Of a DNA stretch of 25,876 nucleotides, positions 8,329-15,621 are shown in pieces. The notes below the pieces were generated by a model, which worked only from the letters and a program-made list of their open reading frames with translations, made no database searches and had not been told where the DNA came from. How positions within the stretch are numbered: position 1 is the first letter of the stretch; the number at the start of each line of letters is the position of its first letter. The translations under genes were made by a program, and so were the position numbers. Source of the DNA: an uncultured Clostridium sp. (lineage in GTDB: Bacteria > Bacillota > Clostridia > TANB77 > CAG-465); contig CAJLBR010000015.1 in assembly GCA_905204915.1 (NCBI GenBank), forward strand, positions 1-25,876, written 5' to 3'.

Positions 8329-8694
8329 TTAGTTATTACTTCCAAATGCTGAACTAATTTCTTCAATTTCAGTTTTATATTTTTTATTTGATTTAGTTTC
8401 TTTTCCACCTTTTGCAAGATATTTTTCTTCAGCTGGATTTGTATCTATTTCAACAATAGCTTTTTTCCATGCTTTAGTTGTACCTTGGTGTACTCCAACT
8501 CTTTTCTTTTTACCGTCATATCTTAAAGTGTTAACTTTCTTTACTTTTACTCCGAAAAGTTCTTCAACTGCATTTTTTATTTCAATCTTTGTAGCAGTTG
8601 TAGCAACTTCGAAAGTGTATTTTCCGTCAGCAATGCTTGCATAAGATTTTTCAGTCATTATAGGTCTTATTATAACGTCTTCTGCGTGTTTCAT
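8329..8694 (-). CDS. rplW: Large subunit ribosomal protein L23
   Basis: L23 is at the tunnel exit and docks trigger factor and SRP. The core (DVIIRPIMTEKSYASIADGKYTFEV, then IKNAVEELFGVKVKKVNTL) is typical. At 121 residues it is about 20-25 longer than many bacterial L23 proteins; the extra part is a hydrophilic C-terminal tail from about residue 96 onward. Its ATG overlaps the rplD stop by one base (TAATG), suggesting translational coupling. Confidence 0.96.
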   Translation of the reverse strand: MKHAEDVIIRPIMTEKSYASIADGKYTFEVATTATKIEIKNAVEELFGVKVKKVNTLRYDGKKKRVGVHQGTTKAWKKAIVEIDTNPAEEKYLAKGGKETKSNKKYKTEIEEISSAFGSNN

Positions 8695-9314
8695 TATGCG
8701 TACACCTCCTCTAATTTTTTAATAGCATCTTCTGTTACTACTAATTTGTTATATTTTAATAAATCAAATACATTTATTGTACTAACTAAAGTAGTTTTTA
8801 CATTAGCTATGTTTCTAGCTGATGCTTGAACATTTAAGTTCTTTTCACTTAACATTACTAAAGAATTTTCTGCGTTTAAAGTATTTAAAACTTTAACCAT
8901 ATCCTTAGTTTTAATTTCTTTTAATTCTAATTTATCAACAACTACTAATTCTCCTTCTTGTAATTTAGAAGTTAGAACTGATTTTAATGCAAGTTGTCTC
9001 ATTTTTTTAGGAATAGCATATTTATAACTTCTTGGTTTTGGTCCAAGTGCAATACCACCTTTTATCCATTGTGGAGCTCTTATGCTTCCTTGTCTTGCTC
9101 TACCTGTTCCTTTTTGTTTCCAAGGTTTTTTACCACCACCACGAACTTCTGCTCTAGTTTTAGTAGATTGTGTACCTTGTCTTTGATTAGCTAAATAGTT
9201 AACTAATGCAGCGTGAACTACTACATCGTTTACTTCTACTCCAAATACAGATTCTGCAAGTTCAATATCTTTAACTTTTTTACCTTCCATATTTAAAACG
9301 TCTACTTTAAGCAT
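8694..9314 (-). CDS. rplD: Large subunit ribosomal protein L4
   Basis: L4 lines the exit tunnel and in several bacteria also represses the S10 operon through its leader. The 206-residue protein has the conserved loop region TRAEVRGGGKKPWKQKGTGRARQGS and RAPQWIKGGIALGPKPRSY (residues about 53-100). The structured rpsJ leader in this window makes autogenous control plausible but unproven. Confidence 0.98.
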   Translation of the reverse strand: MLKVDVLNMEGKKVKDIELAESVFGVEVNDVVVHAALVNYLANQRQGTQSTKTRAEVRGGGKKPWKQKGTGRARQGSIRAPQWIKGGIALGPKPRSYKYAIPKKMRQLALKSVLTSKLQEGELVVVDKLELKEIKTKDMVKVLNTLNAENSLVMLSEKNLNVQASARNIANVKTTLVSTINVFDLLKYNKLVVTEDAIKKLEEVYA

Positions 9315-9339
9315 TTTATATTTCCTCCTCTCTTAAAGA

Positions 9340-9966
9340 TTATTTAACACTTTTTCTAACTTTTACAATTGAACCTTTAGCTCCAGGAATTGATCCTTTA
9401 ACTAAGATTACATTTTTATCAGCATCTACTTTAACTATATCTAAGTTAAGGATTGTAGATGTTACACTTCCCATGTGTCCTGGTAATTTTTTACCTTTAA
9501 ATACTCTTCCTGGAGTACTTGTAGAACCCATAGAACCTGGTCTTCTATGATACATAGAACCATGAGCCATTGGACCTCTGTGTTGTCCATGTCTTTTAAT
9601 ATTTCCTTGGAATCCTTTTCCTTTTGAAGTTCCTTGAACATCAACTCTGTCTTCTGCTGTGAAAGCATCAACTGTTATTTTACTTCCAATTTCGTATTCA
9701 TCAACGTTTTCAACTTTGATTTCTCTTAAATATTTTTGAAGCGGAGCTCCAGCTTTTGCAAATATTCCTTTTTGAGGTTTGTTTGCATTTTTTTCTTTAA
9801 TACTACCAAAACTTACAACTATAGCATTGTATCCTTCTTTATCAGCAGTTTTTTTAGCAACTACTGTACAAGGTTCAGCTTCAATAGCAGTTACAGGAAT
9901 AGCCACGCCATCTTCAGAAAATATTTGTGTCATTCCAATTTTTTTACCGTAAATTTCTTTTACCAT
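9340..9966 (-). CDS. rplC: Large subunit ribosomal protein L3
   Basis: L3 reaches into the peptidyl transferase region and starts 50S assembly. The 208-residue protein starts YGKKIGMTQIFSEDGVAIPV. It has GFQGNIKRHGQHRGPMAHGS and GRVFKGKKLPGHMGSV, which are diagnostic. A ribosome binding site GGGAGG precedes the ATG. The 120-nt gap to rpsJ is the largest in the operon and contains small hairpins. Confidence 0.98.
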   Translation of the reverse strand: MVKEIYGKKIGMTQIFSEDGVAIPVTAIEAEPCTVVAKKTADKEGYNAIVVSFGSIKEKNANKPQKGIFAKAGAPLQKYLREIKVENVDEYEIGSKITVDAFTAEDRVDVQGTSKGKGFQGNIKRHGQHRGPMAHGSMYHRRPGSMGSTSTPGRVFKGKKLPGHMGSVTSTILNLDIVKVDADKNVILVKGSIPGAKGSIVKVRKSVK

Positions 9967-10086
9967 TTTGTTTCCTCCCTTTTATACGATATCAATTTAA
10001 ACTCTTAATAAAATTAAATAAAATAAATAGTATAGGGTTTGTTATTGCCTGCTCTCAGGTTAACTACTAAATATTTTTAGTTTAAA
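9967..10086 (-). other. rpsJ-rplC intergenic region with two small hairpins
   Basis: At 120 nt this is much the longest gap inside the ribosomal operon. On the minus strand it carries a hairpin ACTAAA/TTTAGT (about 10066-10081), then CCTG/CAGG (about 10048-10059). Neither is followed by a convincing U run, so I do not call a terminator. They could be an RNA processing or regulatory site. Confidence 0.4.
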
Positions 10087-10404
10087 TTATAATTTAACTT
10101 CGATGTCAACTCCAGCTGGCATATCAATAGCCATTAAAGCTTCTACTGTAGCTTGGTTTGGATTTAAAACATCAATAACTCTTTTGTGAGTTCTCATTTC
10201 AAATTGTTCTCTTGAATCTTTATGTTTGTGTGGAGAACGTAATATTGTAATGATTTCTTTTTCAGTTGGTAGAGGAATAGGACCTGAAACTTCAGAACCT
10301 GTCTTTCTAGCAACTTCAACAATCTTGCTAGCTGCTTGTTCTAGCATTACATGATCATAAGCTTTTAATCTTATTCTCATTTTTTTTGATTCAACTTTTG
10401 CCAT
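10087..10404 (-). CDS. rpsJ: Small subunit ribosomal protein S10
   Basis: S10 is a 30S head protein and also the NusE antitermination factor. The 105-residue protein has KMRIRLKAYDHVMLEQAASK at the start and GPIPLPTEKEIITILRSPHKHKDSREQFE in the middle, all diagnostic. It is the first gene of the operon, preceded by a GGAGTG ribosome binding site and a leader of about 220 nt from a consensus promoter. The usual Clostridia upstream neighbours (rpsL, rpsG, fusA, tuf) are not present here; the next gene upstream is an unrelated membrane protein. Confidence 0.98.
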   Translation of the reverse strand: MAKVESKKMRIRLKAYDHVMLEQAASKIVEVARKTGSEVSGPIPLPTEKEIITILRSPHKHKDSREQFEMRTHKRVIDVLNPNQATVEALMAIDMPAGVDIEVKL

Positions 10405-10625
10405 ATGTAAAACACTCCTTTTCTATCATTCCTGGTCTAGCAAGTTTTACACTACCCCGCGTGTTTCTTTTTTCACATATACAAAAACCAAGATTTTATT
10501 TCTAAAAACTTGGCAAATACATGTTAATCTATACTTGCCGCCCGATTTAAAATCAGACATGCTCCATAAGAGTTCCCTACTTCGATGAGTAGCCACATCT
10601 TACTTCAACGCAAATCAACATAAAT
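10405..10625 (-). promoter_or_regulatory. Structured 5' leader of the S10 operon
   Basis: Between the promoter and rpsJ lies a leader of about 220 nt. It is visibly richer in G and C than the other intergenic regions and can form several hairpins: CTACT/AGTAG near 10577-10592, GATTT/AAATC near 10543-10554, and CCAAG/CTTGG at 10488-10513 followed by U-rich sequence. I do not recognise a named ribosomal protein leader. The layout suits attenuation or autogenous control by a ribosomal protein. Confidence 0.55.
10478..10513 (-). terminator. Terminator-like hairpin in the rpsJ leader
   Basis: Read on the minus strand, CCAAG and CTTGG close an AT-rich stem with a GAAA loop. The stem is followed by UUUUUG. 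It lies within the leader, about 75 nt before rpsJ, so it would act as an attenuator rather than an operon end. Confidence 0.5.
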
Positions 10626-10654
10626 ATTATAACTTATGTTGTCTAAAAAAGCAA
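10626..10654 (-). promoter_or_regulatory. Sigma-A promoter of the S10-spc operon
   Basis: On the minus strand, -35 TTGCTT (10649-10654) and -10 TATAAT (10626-10631) are 17 bp apart. It is the only strong promoter seen upstream of the 21-gene operon. Sequence from 10655 to about 10735 is plain AT-rich DNA in which I see nothing else. Confidence 0.75.
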
Positions 10655-10724
10655 GCATTTTTACAAAAAAAGTATAAATATTTGTATATTTTTCTACTCA
10701 ATTTTAATTTATTCACAAAATTAC

Positions 10725-10762
10725 GAAAAAATAAAGCACCGTAAATTAATACGATGCCTTTT
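10725..10762 (-). terminator. Terminator of the 146-residue membrane protein gene
   Basis: On the minus strand, GCATCGTA and TACGGTGC pair (one G-U), with a 6-nt loop, followed by UUUAUUUUUU. It lies just after the stop codon of the gene at 10765-11205. Confidence 0.7.
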
Positions 10763-10764
10763 TA

Positions 10765-11205
10765 TTACTTTTTCCGGTTGCTATTTTTCTTAAAGTTATA
10801 CGACGACACAAATCCATAAGCCACAATTTCTACGCCCATAGAAATCAAAAGGCTCCAGATTGCAGAAACTAGCACGAGTCCTACTACGCTCTTAGCTTTA
10901 TCTACAAGTTCTCCTCCCTGAAAATTCCTGTCCTTATCATAATAAAGAACTATATAATAATCGTTATTTTCAAATAATGCTTTATATTCTCCTTTTTCTA
11001 CGTCAAAATCATCAGCTAGATTAAGCGCCTCCTTGGAATCACTTTCTCTATACATTTCATCAAATTTTTCAGCCGTTTCCATTAGTGAATCATAGCCTTC
11101 GGTATGCTTATTGTTTGTCTTCATTACACAAAATAAAGATATAAAAGATACGGCAAAAACTACTACAGCCACTAATACCAAAATTGTTTTCTGTTTTTTA
11201 CTCAT
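10765..11205 (-). CDS. Small membrane protein of unknown function
   Basis: I do not recognise this 146-residue protein. It has an N-terminal membrane segment (about residues 7-28, TILVLVAVVVFAVSFISLF). An acidic, charged outer or inner region of about 75 residues follows (EGYDSLMETAEKFDEMYRES onward). A second hydrophobic stretch lies near residues 108-135, with a basic tail. The start at 11205 (MSKKQK) is chosen because GGAGGAAG lies just upstream; a longer TTG-started reading would place that site inside the gene. It is transcribed alone, from a perfect TTGACA/TATAAT promoter to its own terminator, so it may be well expressed. The codon mix contains more G and C than neighbours. Confidence 0.75.
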   Translation of the reverse strand: MSKKQKTILVLVAVVVFAVSFISLFCVMKTNNKHTEGYDSLMETAEKFDEMYRESDSKEALNLADDFDVEKGEYKALFENNDYYIVLYYDKDRNFQGGELVDKAKSVVGLVLVSAIWSLLISMGVEIVAYGFVSSYNFKKNSNRKK

Positions 11206-11255
11206 TTTTCTTCCTCCATTTTTAATCAAAAAAAGATTGTTAAATTTATACGAGT

Positions 11256-11284
11256 ATTATATCATACAAGTCACATTTTGTCAA
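11256..11284 (-). promoter_or_regulatory. Consensus sigma-A promoter (small membrane protein)
   Basis: Minus-strand -35 TTGACA (11279-11284) and -10 TATAAT (11256-11261) with a 17-bp spacer, a perfect match to consensus. It diverges from the promoter of the transglycosylase gene. Confidence 0.85.
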
Positions 11285-11371
11285 TTTATGTAAATCAATT
11301 GCAAATGATTGTAAATATTTTAATTCACTATTGTTATCTTTTTTAATTATTACCAGTTATATGATATATAA

Positions 11372-11400
11372 TTGAATATATTTGTTTTTTGTATTATAAT
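11372..11400 (+). promoter_or_regulatory. Sigma-A promoter of the transglycosylase gene
   Basis: -35 TTGAAT (11372-11377) and -10 TATAAT (11395-11400), 17-bp spacer. A TAGGAGG ribosome binding site follows shortly before the ATG at 11419. Confidence 0.75.
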
Positions 11401-11418
11401 TTGTATTAGGAGGTCTAT

Positions 11419-12117
11419 ATGAAATTCTTTAAAAAGCTAAAAATTCTTATTCTATCTTTGCTAACAATTTTTCTAGTAGCTAGCATTTTTATTATTAGAG
11501 ATGGATATAATTTATATAAAGATGCAACTTCAAGAATTTCTATTGAAAGAAAAATCACTTCAATTCAAAATAGAAATGATTTTATGAAACTTGATAGCAT
11601 CTCAAAAGATTTTACAAATGCTCTTTTAGCCATAGAAGATCATAGATTCTATGAACATGGTGCAATAGATATAGTATCAATTGGAAGAGCAATAGTAACT
11701 GACTTAAAATCACGTAAACTTGCCGAAGGTGGTAGCACTATATCTCAACAATTAGCTAAAAATTTATATTTTACTCAGGAAAAGAAATTTACTAGAAAAA
11801 TAGCTGAAGTTTTTGTAGCATATGATTTAGAAAAAAATTACAGTAAAGACGAAATACTAGAGGTTTATATCGCCACACTATACTTTGGAGATGGTTACAA
11901 TGGTCTTTATGAAGCTTCAAAAGGCTACTTTGATAAATCGCCTATAAACTTAACATTTTCAGAAGCTACAATGCTTGCTGGGATTCCAAACGCCCCAAGT
12001 GTGTACGCACTAAGTAACAATTCGGATCTTTCATATCAAAGACAAAAACAAGTTGTAGAAGCAATGGTAAAATATGAATACATTACTTCTGAAGAAGCAA
12101 TGTCTAAACTAAATTAA
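11419..12117 (+). CDS. Monofunctional peptidoglycan glycosyltransferase (GT51)
   Basis: The enzyme polymerises lipid II into glycan strands on the outer face of the membrane. The 232-residue protein has an N-terminal membrane anchor (about residues 8-27). The GT51 motifs follow: AIEDHRFYEHGAID (catalytic Glu73), GGSTISQQLAKNLY (residues 104-117), RKIAEVFVAYDLE, and EILEVYIATLYFGDGYNG. There is no transpeptidase domain. It thus resembles MtgA-type stand-alone transglycosylases rather than bifunctional class A PBPs, which are about three times longer. It is a single-gene unit with its own promoter and terminator. The exact subfamily is uncertain. Confidence 0.9.
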   Translation: MKFFKKLKILILSLLTIFLVASIFIIRDGYNLYKDATSRISIERKITSIQNRNDFMKLDSISKDFTNALLAIEDHRFYEHGAIDIVSIGRAIVTDLKSRKLAEGGSTISQQLAKNLYFTQEKKFTRKIAEVFVAYDLEKNYSKDEILEVYIATLYFGDGYNGLYEASKGYFDKSPINLTFSEATMLAGIPNAPSVYALSNNSDLSYQRQKQVVEAMVKYEYITSEEAMSKLN

Positions 12118-12144
12118 ACAAGCACACACAGTGCTTGTTTTTTT
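12116..12144 (+). terminator. Terminator of the transglycosylase gene
   Basis: AAACAAGCAC and GTGCTTGTTT form a perfect 10-bp stem with a 5-nt loop, followed by a U run. It overlaps the stop codon. Confidence 0.9.
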
Positions 12145-12150
12145 ATATTA

Positions 12151-12179
12151 TTGACTTTAAAAGTAAATAATGATATTAT
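12151..12179 (+). promoter_or_regulatory. Sigma-A promoter of the thyX-like gene
   Basis: -35 TTGACT (12151-12156) and -10 TATTAT (12174-12179), 17-bp spacer, about 50 bp before the ATG. Confidence 0.7.
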
Positions 12180-12231
12180 TACATTACAAAAGTTTTTTAC
12201 TCAATGTTTTTACTAAAAAGGAGAGATTTAT

Positions 12232-13410
12232 ATGAAAGCTAATCTTATTGCATTTACAAAAGTTAACACTCCAAATGAAAATTTCGATTTAAACGCTGCA
12301 CTTGACTTTTGTGCAAAAATGGCTGGAATTTGTTATTCTCAAGAAGGTTTCTCAAAACTTGAGAATGAAGATCCAGAGGCAACTGCCAAGAGACTTACCA
12401 GAGTTTTGACTTCCGGACATCATAGTGTTTTTGACCATTTCAAGCTTACTTTTGAACTCTGTAACATTCCTAAAATAATTTCAATGTTACTTAATAATGA
12501 AAAAGACTATGCAACTTCTGAAAAGTCTGCAAGATATACTCACTTCAAAGAGTTACCAAGTCCACAGGGAGAGCTTTACGAAAAATGGTGTGAAAAACTT
12601 ACTCCTATAATAAGAGATATGTATCCTAACCTCTTAAAACCTAAAGCAAAAGATCCCGAGTTTCAGATAAAAAAGCTAGCACAGGAAAACGCAAGATACT
12701 TCGTATCTATATTTGAACCTCAGACAATCATGGGATATACAGTATCACTAAGACAGCTAAACTATCTTATATATATGTTCAAAGATTACGTCAAAAATGC
12801 AGAAAAGAATAATTTTAATGACAAGTTGATTCCATACATTAATGAGTTTATTAAATTATTCGACGACTACGTAGTTGAAGGTTTAATCCCAGGTGGAAAA
12901 AATAGAAGGCTCTCTTTATTCGGTGAAAAGGAATACTTTAACATTCCTGATATGTTTTCATATGTTTATCAAACTTCATATGAAGCAAGTTTTTCTTGTG
13001 TAGCACAAGTTCAAAGACACAGAACTGAACCTATATTCATATACGTTTTAGATGAGTTTAAATTCTATGTTCCTGAAATAATAAAAGATGATGAAGCCTT
13101 AGTATCAGAATGGCTCCAAGATGCGGATTCTTTGAAAGATACATTCCCTCAAGGAACACTTGTAAAAGTTGTTCAAACCGGAAACATAGATACTCTTATT
13201 TTGAAAGGTCTTGAAAGAGCTTGTGGAGCAGCGCAGCTTGAAACAATGAAACATACAGTAGATATATTAAATAAAGCTACTGAAGTTTCAGATTTTAGTT
13301 CTAAAATAATTGAAAAGACTAACAATTCTACTGCTAGATGCAAATTCACAGGTTATAAATGTAGTACACCTTGTATCTTTGGTGCAAATCAGTTTAACAG
13401 AAAAATTTAA
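12232..13410 (+). CDS. Double-length ThyX-like FAD-dependent thymidylate synthase
   Basis: ThyX makes dTMP from dUMP with FAD, NADPH and methylene-tetrahydrofolate. Classic ThyX has about 210-250 residues; this protein has 392 and looks like two ThyX-type halves. The first half shows GHHSVFDHFKLTFEL (62-76), then SEKSARYTHF, but the RHR signature expected between them is replaced by non-basic residues. It continues with a segment like the ARYFxxxxEPQT..SLRQLNYL core. The second half shows a FExxFxxxAQVQRHRTEP-like stretch, with RHR at 262-264, but the usual serine downstream of RHR is not obvious. LERACGAAQLETM resembles the C-terminal AQxEIR motif. The family assignment is firm; catalytic activity is less sure. 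Single-gene unit with a GGAGAG ribosome binding site. Confidence 0.85.
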   Translation: MKANLIAFTKVNTPNENFDLNAALDFCAKMAGICYSQEGFSKLENEDPEATAKRLTRVLTSGHHSVFDHFKLTFELCNIPKIISMLLNNEKDYATSEKSARYTHFKELPSPQGELYEKWCEKLTPIIRDMYPNLLKPKAKDPEFQIKKLAQENARYFVSIFEPQTIMGYTVSLRQLNYLIYMFKDYVKNAEKNNFNDKLIPYINEFIKLFDDYVVEGLIPGGKNRRLSLFGEKEYFNIPDMFSYVYQTSYEASFSCVAQVQRHRTEPIFIYVLDEFKFYVPEIIKDDEALVSEWLQDADSLKDTFPQGTLVKVVQTGNIDTLILKGLERACGAAQLETMKHTVDILNKATEVSDFSSKIIEKTNNSTARCKFTGYKCSTPCIFGANQFNRKI

Positions 13411-13412
13411 AA

Positions 13413-13448
13413 AATTTCCCCTTAGTCACTAGTACTAGGGGGATTTTT
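13413..13448 (+). terminator. Terminator of the thyX-like gene
   Basis: TCCCC and GGGGGA close a stem extended by TTAGT/ACTAG-type pairs, followed by TTTTTATATTTTTT. It starts a few bases after the stop codon. Confidence 0.8.
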
Positions 13449-13468
13449 ATATTTTTTATAAAAAACTC

Positions 13469-13497
13469 TTGATTTTTATTTGATATTATGTTAAAAT
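13469..13497 (+). promoter_or_regulatory. Sigma-A promoter of rpsT
   Basis: -35 TTGATT (13469-13474) and -10 TAAAAT (13492-13497), 17-bp spacer, about 40 bp before the rpsT start. Confidence 0.65.
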
Positions 13498-13536
13498 GTT
13501 TTGGTAATATCTAATACTTATATAAGGAGGTGCACT

Positions 13537-13791
13537 ATGCCAAACATTAAATCAGCAAAGAAAAGAGTTAAAATAATCGAAACTAAAACTGCTCAAAACA
13601 GAGCTACTAAAAAACAATATAAAGAAGCTATAAAAGCTTTCGAAGCAGCAGTGAAAGAAAATAGTGATAAAAAAGAAGAATTATACAAAGAAGCTGTTAG
13701 TTCTGTAGATAGAGCTTGGACTAAAGGTGTTCTTGCAAAAAATACAGCTGCTAGAAAAAAAGCAAGCCTAACAAAATTATTAAGTAAATAA
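13537..13791 (+). CDS. rpsT: Small subunit ribosomal protein S20
   Basis: S20 binds the 5' domain of 16S rRNA early in assembly. The 84-residue protein begins MPNIKSAKKRVKIIETKTAQ and ends in a helical, basic region with KGVLAKNTAARKKASLTKLL, diagnostic for S20. The start at 13537 is chosen because AAGGAGGTG lies just upstream and because S20 proteins begin MPNIKSA; a longer frame from 13501 would put the ribosome binding site inside the gene. It is a single-gene unit with promoter and terminator, converging on the 3' piece of yabG. Confidence 0.97.
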   Translation: MPNIKSAKKRVKIIETKTAQNRATKKQYKEAIKAFEAAVKENSDKKEELYKEAVSSVDRAWTKGVLAKNTAARKKASLTKLLSK

Positions 13792-13819
13792 GAAAATCCC
13801 TTTTGGGATTTCTTTTTTT
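13790..13819 (+). terminator. Terminator of rpsT
   Basis: AAATCCC and GGGATTT pair across a TTTT loop, followed by a run of seven T. It lies directly after the stop codon. Confidence 0.9.
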
Positions 13820-13835
13820 GTCTATAATACTTAAA

Positions 13836-13858
13836 GCCAGCAAAATTTACTTGCTGGC
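13836..13858. terminator. Hairpin between convergent rpsT and yabG 3' piece
   Basis: GCCAGCAA and TTGCTGGC form an 8-bp stem with a 7-nt loop. On the plus strand it is followed by ATTTTTT, on the minus strand only by UUU. It can serve as a second terminator for rpsT and a weaker one for the reconstituted yabG transcript. Confidence 0.65.
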
Positions 13859-13863
13859 ATTTT

Positions 13864-13992
13864 TTATAATCCTGGCATTCCAGTTCTGTAGGTCCCTCTA
13901 GTTTGTACTCCACCCACTCCTCTTATTCCTTCTCTTGTGTTTGAAATTATGTTTGCAAGTGGAACATATTCATCTACTGGTGTATATGCTAT
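13864..13992 (-). CDS. yabG: 3' piece of interrupted yabG (C-terminal 42 residues)
   Basis: Reading the minus strand from 13992 to the TAA at 13864-13866 gives 42 residues. They begin IAYTPVDEYVPLANIISN and end with GIRGVGGVQTRGTYRTGMPG plus Leu. This is the conserved C-terminus of YabG proteins (TxEGIKGxGGIETRG-type motif). It has no start codon or ribosome binding site of its own. The first 14 bases (13979-13992) are identical to bases inside the 5' piece of yabG 2.5 kb away. The frame matches, so that joining at the repeat gives Glu-Thr-Ile-Ala-Tyr-Thr-Pro-Val-Asp without a shift. The joined protein would have 247 + 42 = 289 residues, close to the 290 of Bacillus subtilis YabG. Confidence 0.93.
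   Translation of the reverse strand: MAYTPVDEYVPLANIISNTREGIRGVGGVQTRGTYRTGMPGL
13979..13992 (-). repeat. att-like direct repeat, yabG 3' side
   Basis: GGTGTATATGCTAT, identical to 16489-16502. On the minus strand it encodes Ile-Ala-Tyr-Thr-Pro of YabG. Here it is part of a perfect interrupted palindrome, TGTATA-TGC-TATACA (13981-13995), as expected for a serine recombinase site; the last bases lie in the element. Confidence 0.9.
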
Positions 13993-14010
13993 ACAGTAAC
14001 ACCATTTTTT

Positions 14011-14039
14011 AGATGTACTTTTTATTATAAAATACATCT
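14011..14039. repeat. Inverted repeat between recombinase stop and att site
   Basis: AGATGTA (14011-14017) and TACATCT (14033-14039) flank an AT-rich centre that can extend the stem. On the minus strand it is followed by A rather than U, so it is not a normal terminator for the recombinase gene. Its closeness to the att repeat may mean a role in recombinase binding; this is only a guess. Confidence 0.5.
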
Positions 14040-14040
14040 A

Positions 14041-15621
14041 TTATAAAATTTCATCTATATTCATTTTTAATTTAAATTCTATATTATTACCATTAATATA
14101 CGCTTTATCTAGCACTCTACTTATAATCTTAGAATTTAAGTCTCTACCGTCTATTATTTGATTAAAAATTTTAATATTATCACTTTTATCATAATTTAAT
14201 TTTTCTCCATCAATTAATTCTATTTTTTTCTTATATTCTTCTAGTTTGCTTATCTTAATTATAATTTCATTTTCCATTTGATTATAAGTTTTTTCCACTA
14301 ATTCTTTCTGTTTACCAGATATTCCAATTAGAGCGTTTATTCTTTGTTCTAATAAAAGTTTGTATTCAACTCTATTTCTTTCAATTTGTCTCTCTATCTT
14401 TTCTTTTTCTTGCTTTTTATTATAATTTTTATCTTCTAATTCCAGGTTTTCTATTATATTTCCATAACTTTTACTAATTTCTTCTAATAAAACTTTAAAT
14501 TGTTCTAGAACGTAACTTTCTTTTATATTATTATAGGTACTACAAAAACTTTGCTTTCTTGCGTTTGTACATATATAACATTGTTTTGGTTGATAATTTT
14601 TTCTATTACTTCTAACTCTTGTAATCCCAGTCATTGTAGCACCACAATTACCACATTTTAACAACCCTCTAAATATATAATTTCTAATTTTATTTTTATA
14701 GTATAACGATTGATTTCTGGATTTGTTCCTTATTAATTCCTGAGCTTTATAAAATACCTCATCATCAATTATAGATTCATGATGTTTTTTAAAAACATAA
14801 TTAAATTCTTTATCGATATAATTTAATTTTCCATGTATAGTTCTCCTTTCTGTTTTATGAGTTCTAAAGTTTCCTATGTATATATCATTTTCTAAAATTC
14901 TGCCAATAGTAGATGCTAGCCATCTATTACTTACTTTATTTTCATAGGTCCTACCTATACTAGGGTAAATTTCCGCTCGCCTTTGAGATGGTGTTTTATA
15001 GCCCATTGTATTTAAATAATTGGCAATTTTTTGAAATCCATACAATTTATTAACATATAGATCAAATATAATGTTTACAACTTCTTTTGCTTCTTCATCT
15101 ATGATTAATTTGGTTCTGTCTAACGGATTTTTATAATATCCAAATGAGCCATTGGTAATAGCAGTTCCATTTTTTTGTTTACTATGAAGACTTGCCCTAA
15201 CTTTATTTGAAACATCTCTTACTAGTCTTTCATTATACCAGGTTGTAATACCAAGACAATCATTATTATTTTCCTGAACATTCAAAGTGCCACCCAATTC
15301 ATTAACTAATATAAGATTTTTTCCCATTTCTTTTATATCATCTATCAAAGTTAAGACTCTTCCATTTTTTCTACCTATTCTTGATAAATCTTTTGCATAA
15401 ATTGTACTAATATTACCCGCATATAATTCATCTAACATTTTATTAAAGTCTGGTCTGTTAAATAAATATCCTGACACATTATCATCAATATAAAATTCAT
15501 CAATTTTTTCATTGTTAGAACTAGCGTAGTCATTTATCATTTGTATTTGCTCTTCGATACTAGAATAATTTTTCTTATCCTCATCTCTACTAAGTCTACA
15601 ATACCCTACTTTTTTTCCCAT
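14041..15621 (-). CDS. Large serine recombinase of the yabG element
   Basis: This site-specific recombinase cuts and rejoins DNA through a phosphoserine link. The 526-residue protein is full length. The N-terminal resolvase domain has YCRLSRDED with catalytic Ser11 and flanking arginines, and DLSRIGRKNGR (78-88). The Recombinase domain follows at about 155-300 (GFQKIANYLNTMGYKTP, then LENDIYIGNFRTHK). A zinc ribbon has Cys323/Cys326 and Cys348/Cys351, with Cys360 nearby, and a long coiled coil lies at about 395-470. The coiled coil normally controls integration versus excision with a directionality factor. The gene ends about 50 bp from one att repeat, the usual place for such enzymes. The ribosome binding site is TGGAGG. 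I saw no convincing sigma-A promoter directly upstream, so it may be co-transcribed with the 63-residue gene or use a sporulation sigma factor. Confidence 0.97.
   Translation of the reverse strand: MGKKVGYCRLSRDEDKKNYSSIEEQIQMINDYASSNNEKIDEFYIDDNVSGYLFNRPDFNKMLDELYAGNISTIYAKDLSRIGRKNGRVLTLIDDIKEMGKNLILVNELGGTLNVQENNNDCLGITTWYNERLVRDVSNKVRASLHSKQKNGTAITNGSFGYYKNPLDRTKLIIDEEAKEVVNIIFDLYVNKLYGFQKIANYLNTMGYKTPSQRRAEIYPSIGRTYENKVSNRWLASTIGRILENDIYIGNFRTHKTERRTIHGKLNYIDKEFNYVFKKHHESIIDDEVFYKAQELIRNKSRNQSLYYKNKIRNYIFRGLLKCGNCGATMTGITRVRSNRKNYQPKQCYICTNARKQSFCSTYNNIKESYVLEQFKVLLEEISKSYGNIIENLELEDKNYNKKQEKEKIERQIERNRVEYKLLLEQRINALIGISGKQKELVEKTYNQMENEIIIKISKLEEYKKKIELIDGEKLNYDKSDNIKIFNQIIDGRDLNSKIISRVLDKAYINGNNIEFKLKMNIDEIL

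Noticed and set aside
10019..10081. Terminator between rpsJ and rplC
   Set aside because: Small hairpins exist but no U run follows on the transcribed strand, and a full stop there would silence the rest of the operon.
64..10404. Several plus-strand frames of 60-120 codons opposite ribosomal genes
   Set aside because: All are complements of well-established genes with unnatural composition and no start signals.
13593..13913. Minus-strand open frame of 106 codons over rpsT and beyond
   Set aside because: It is antisense to rpsT and its terminators, has no ribosome binding site and no family features.
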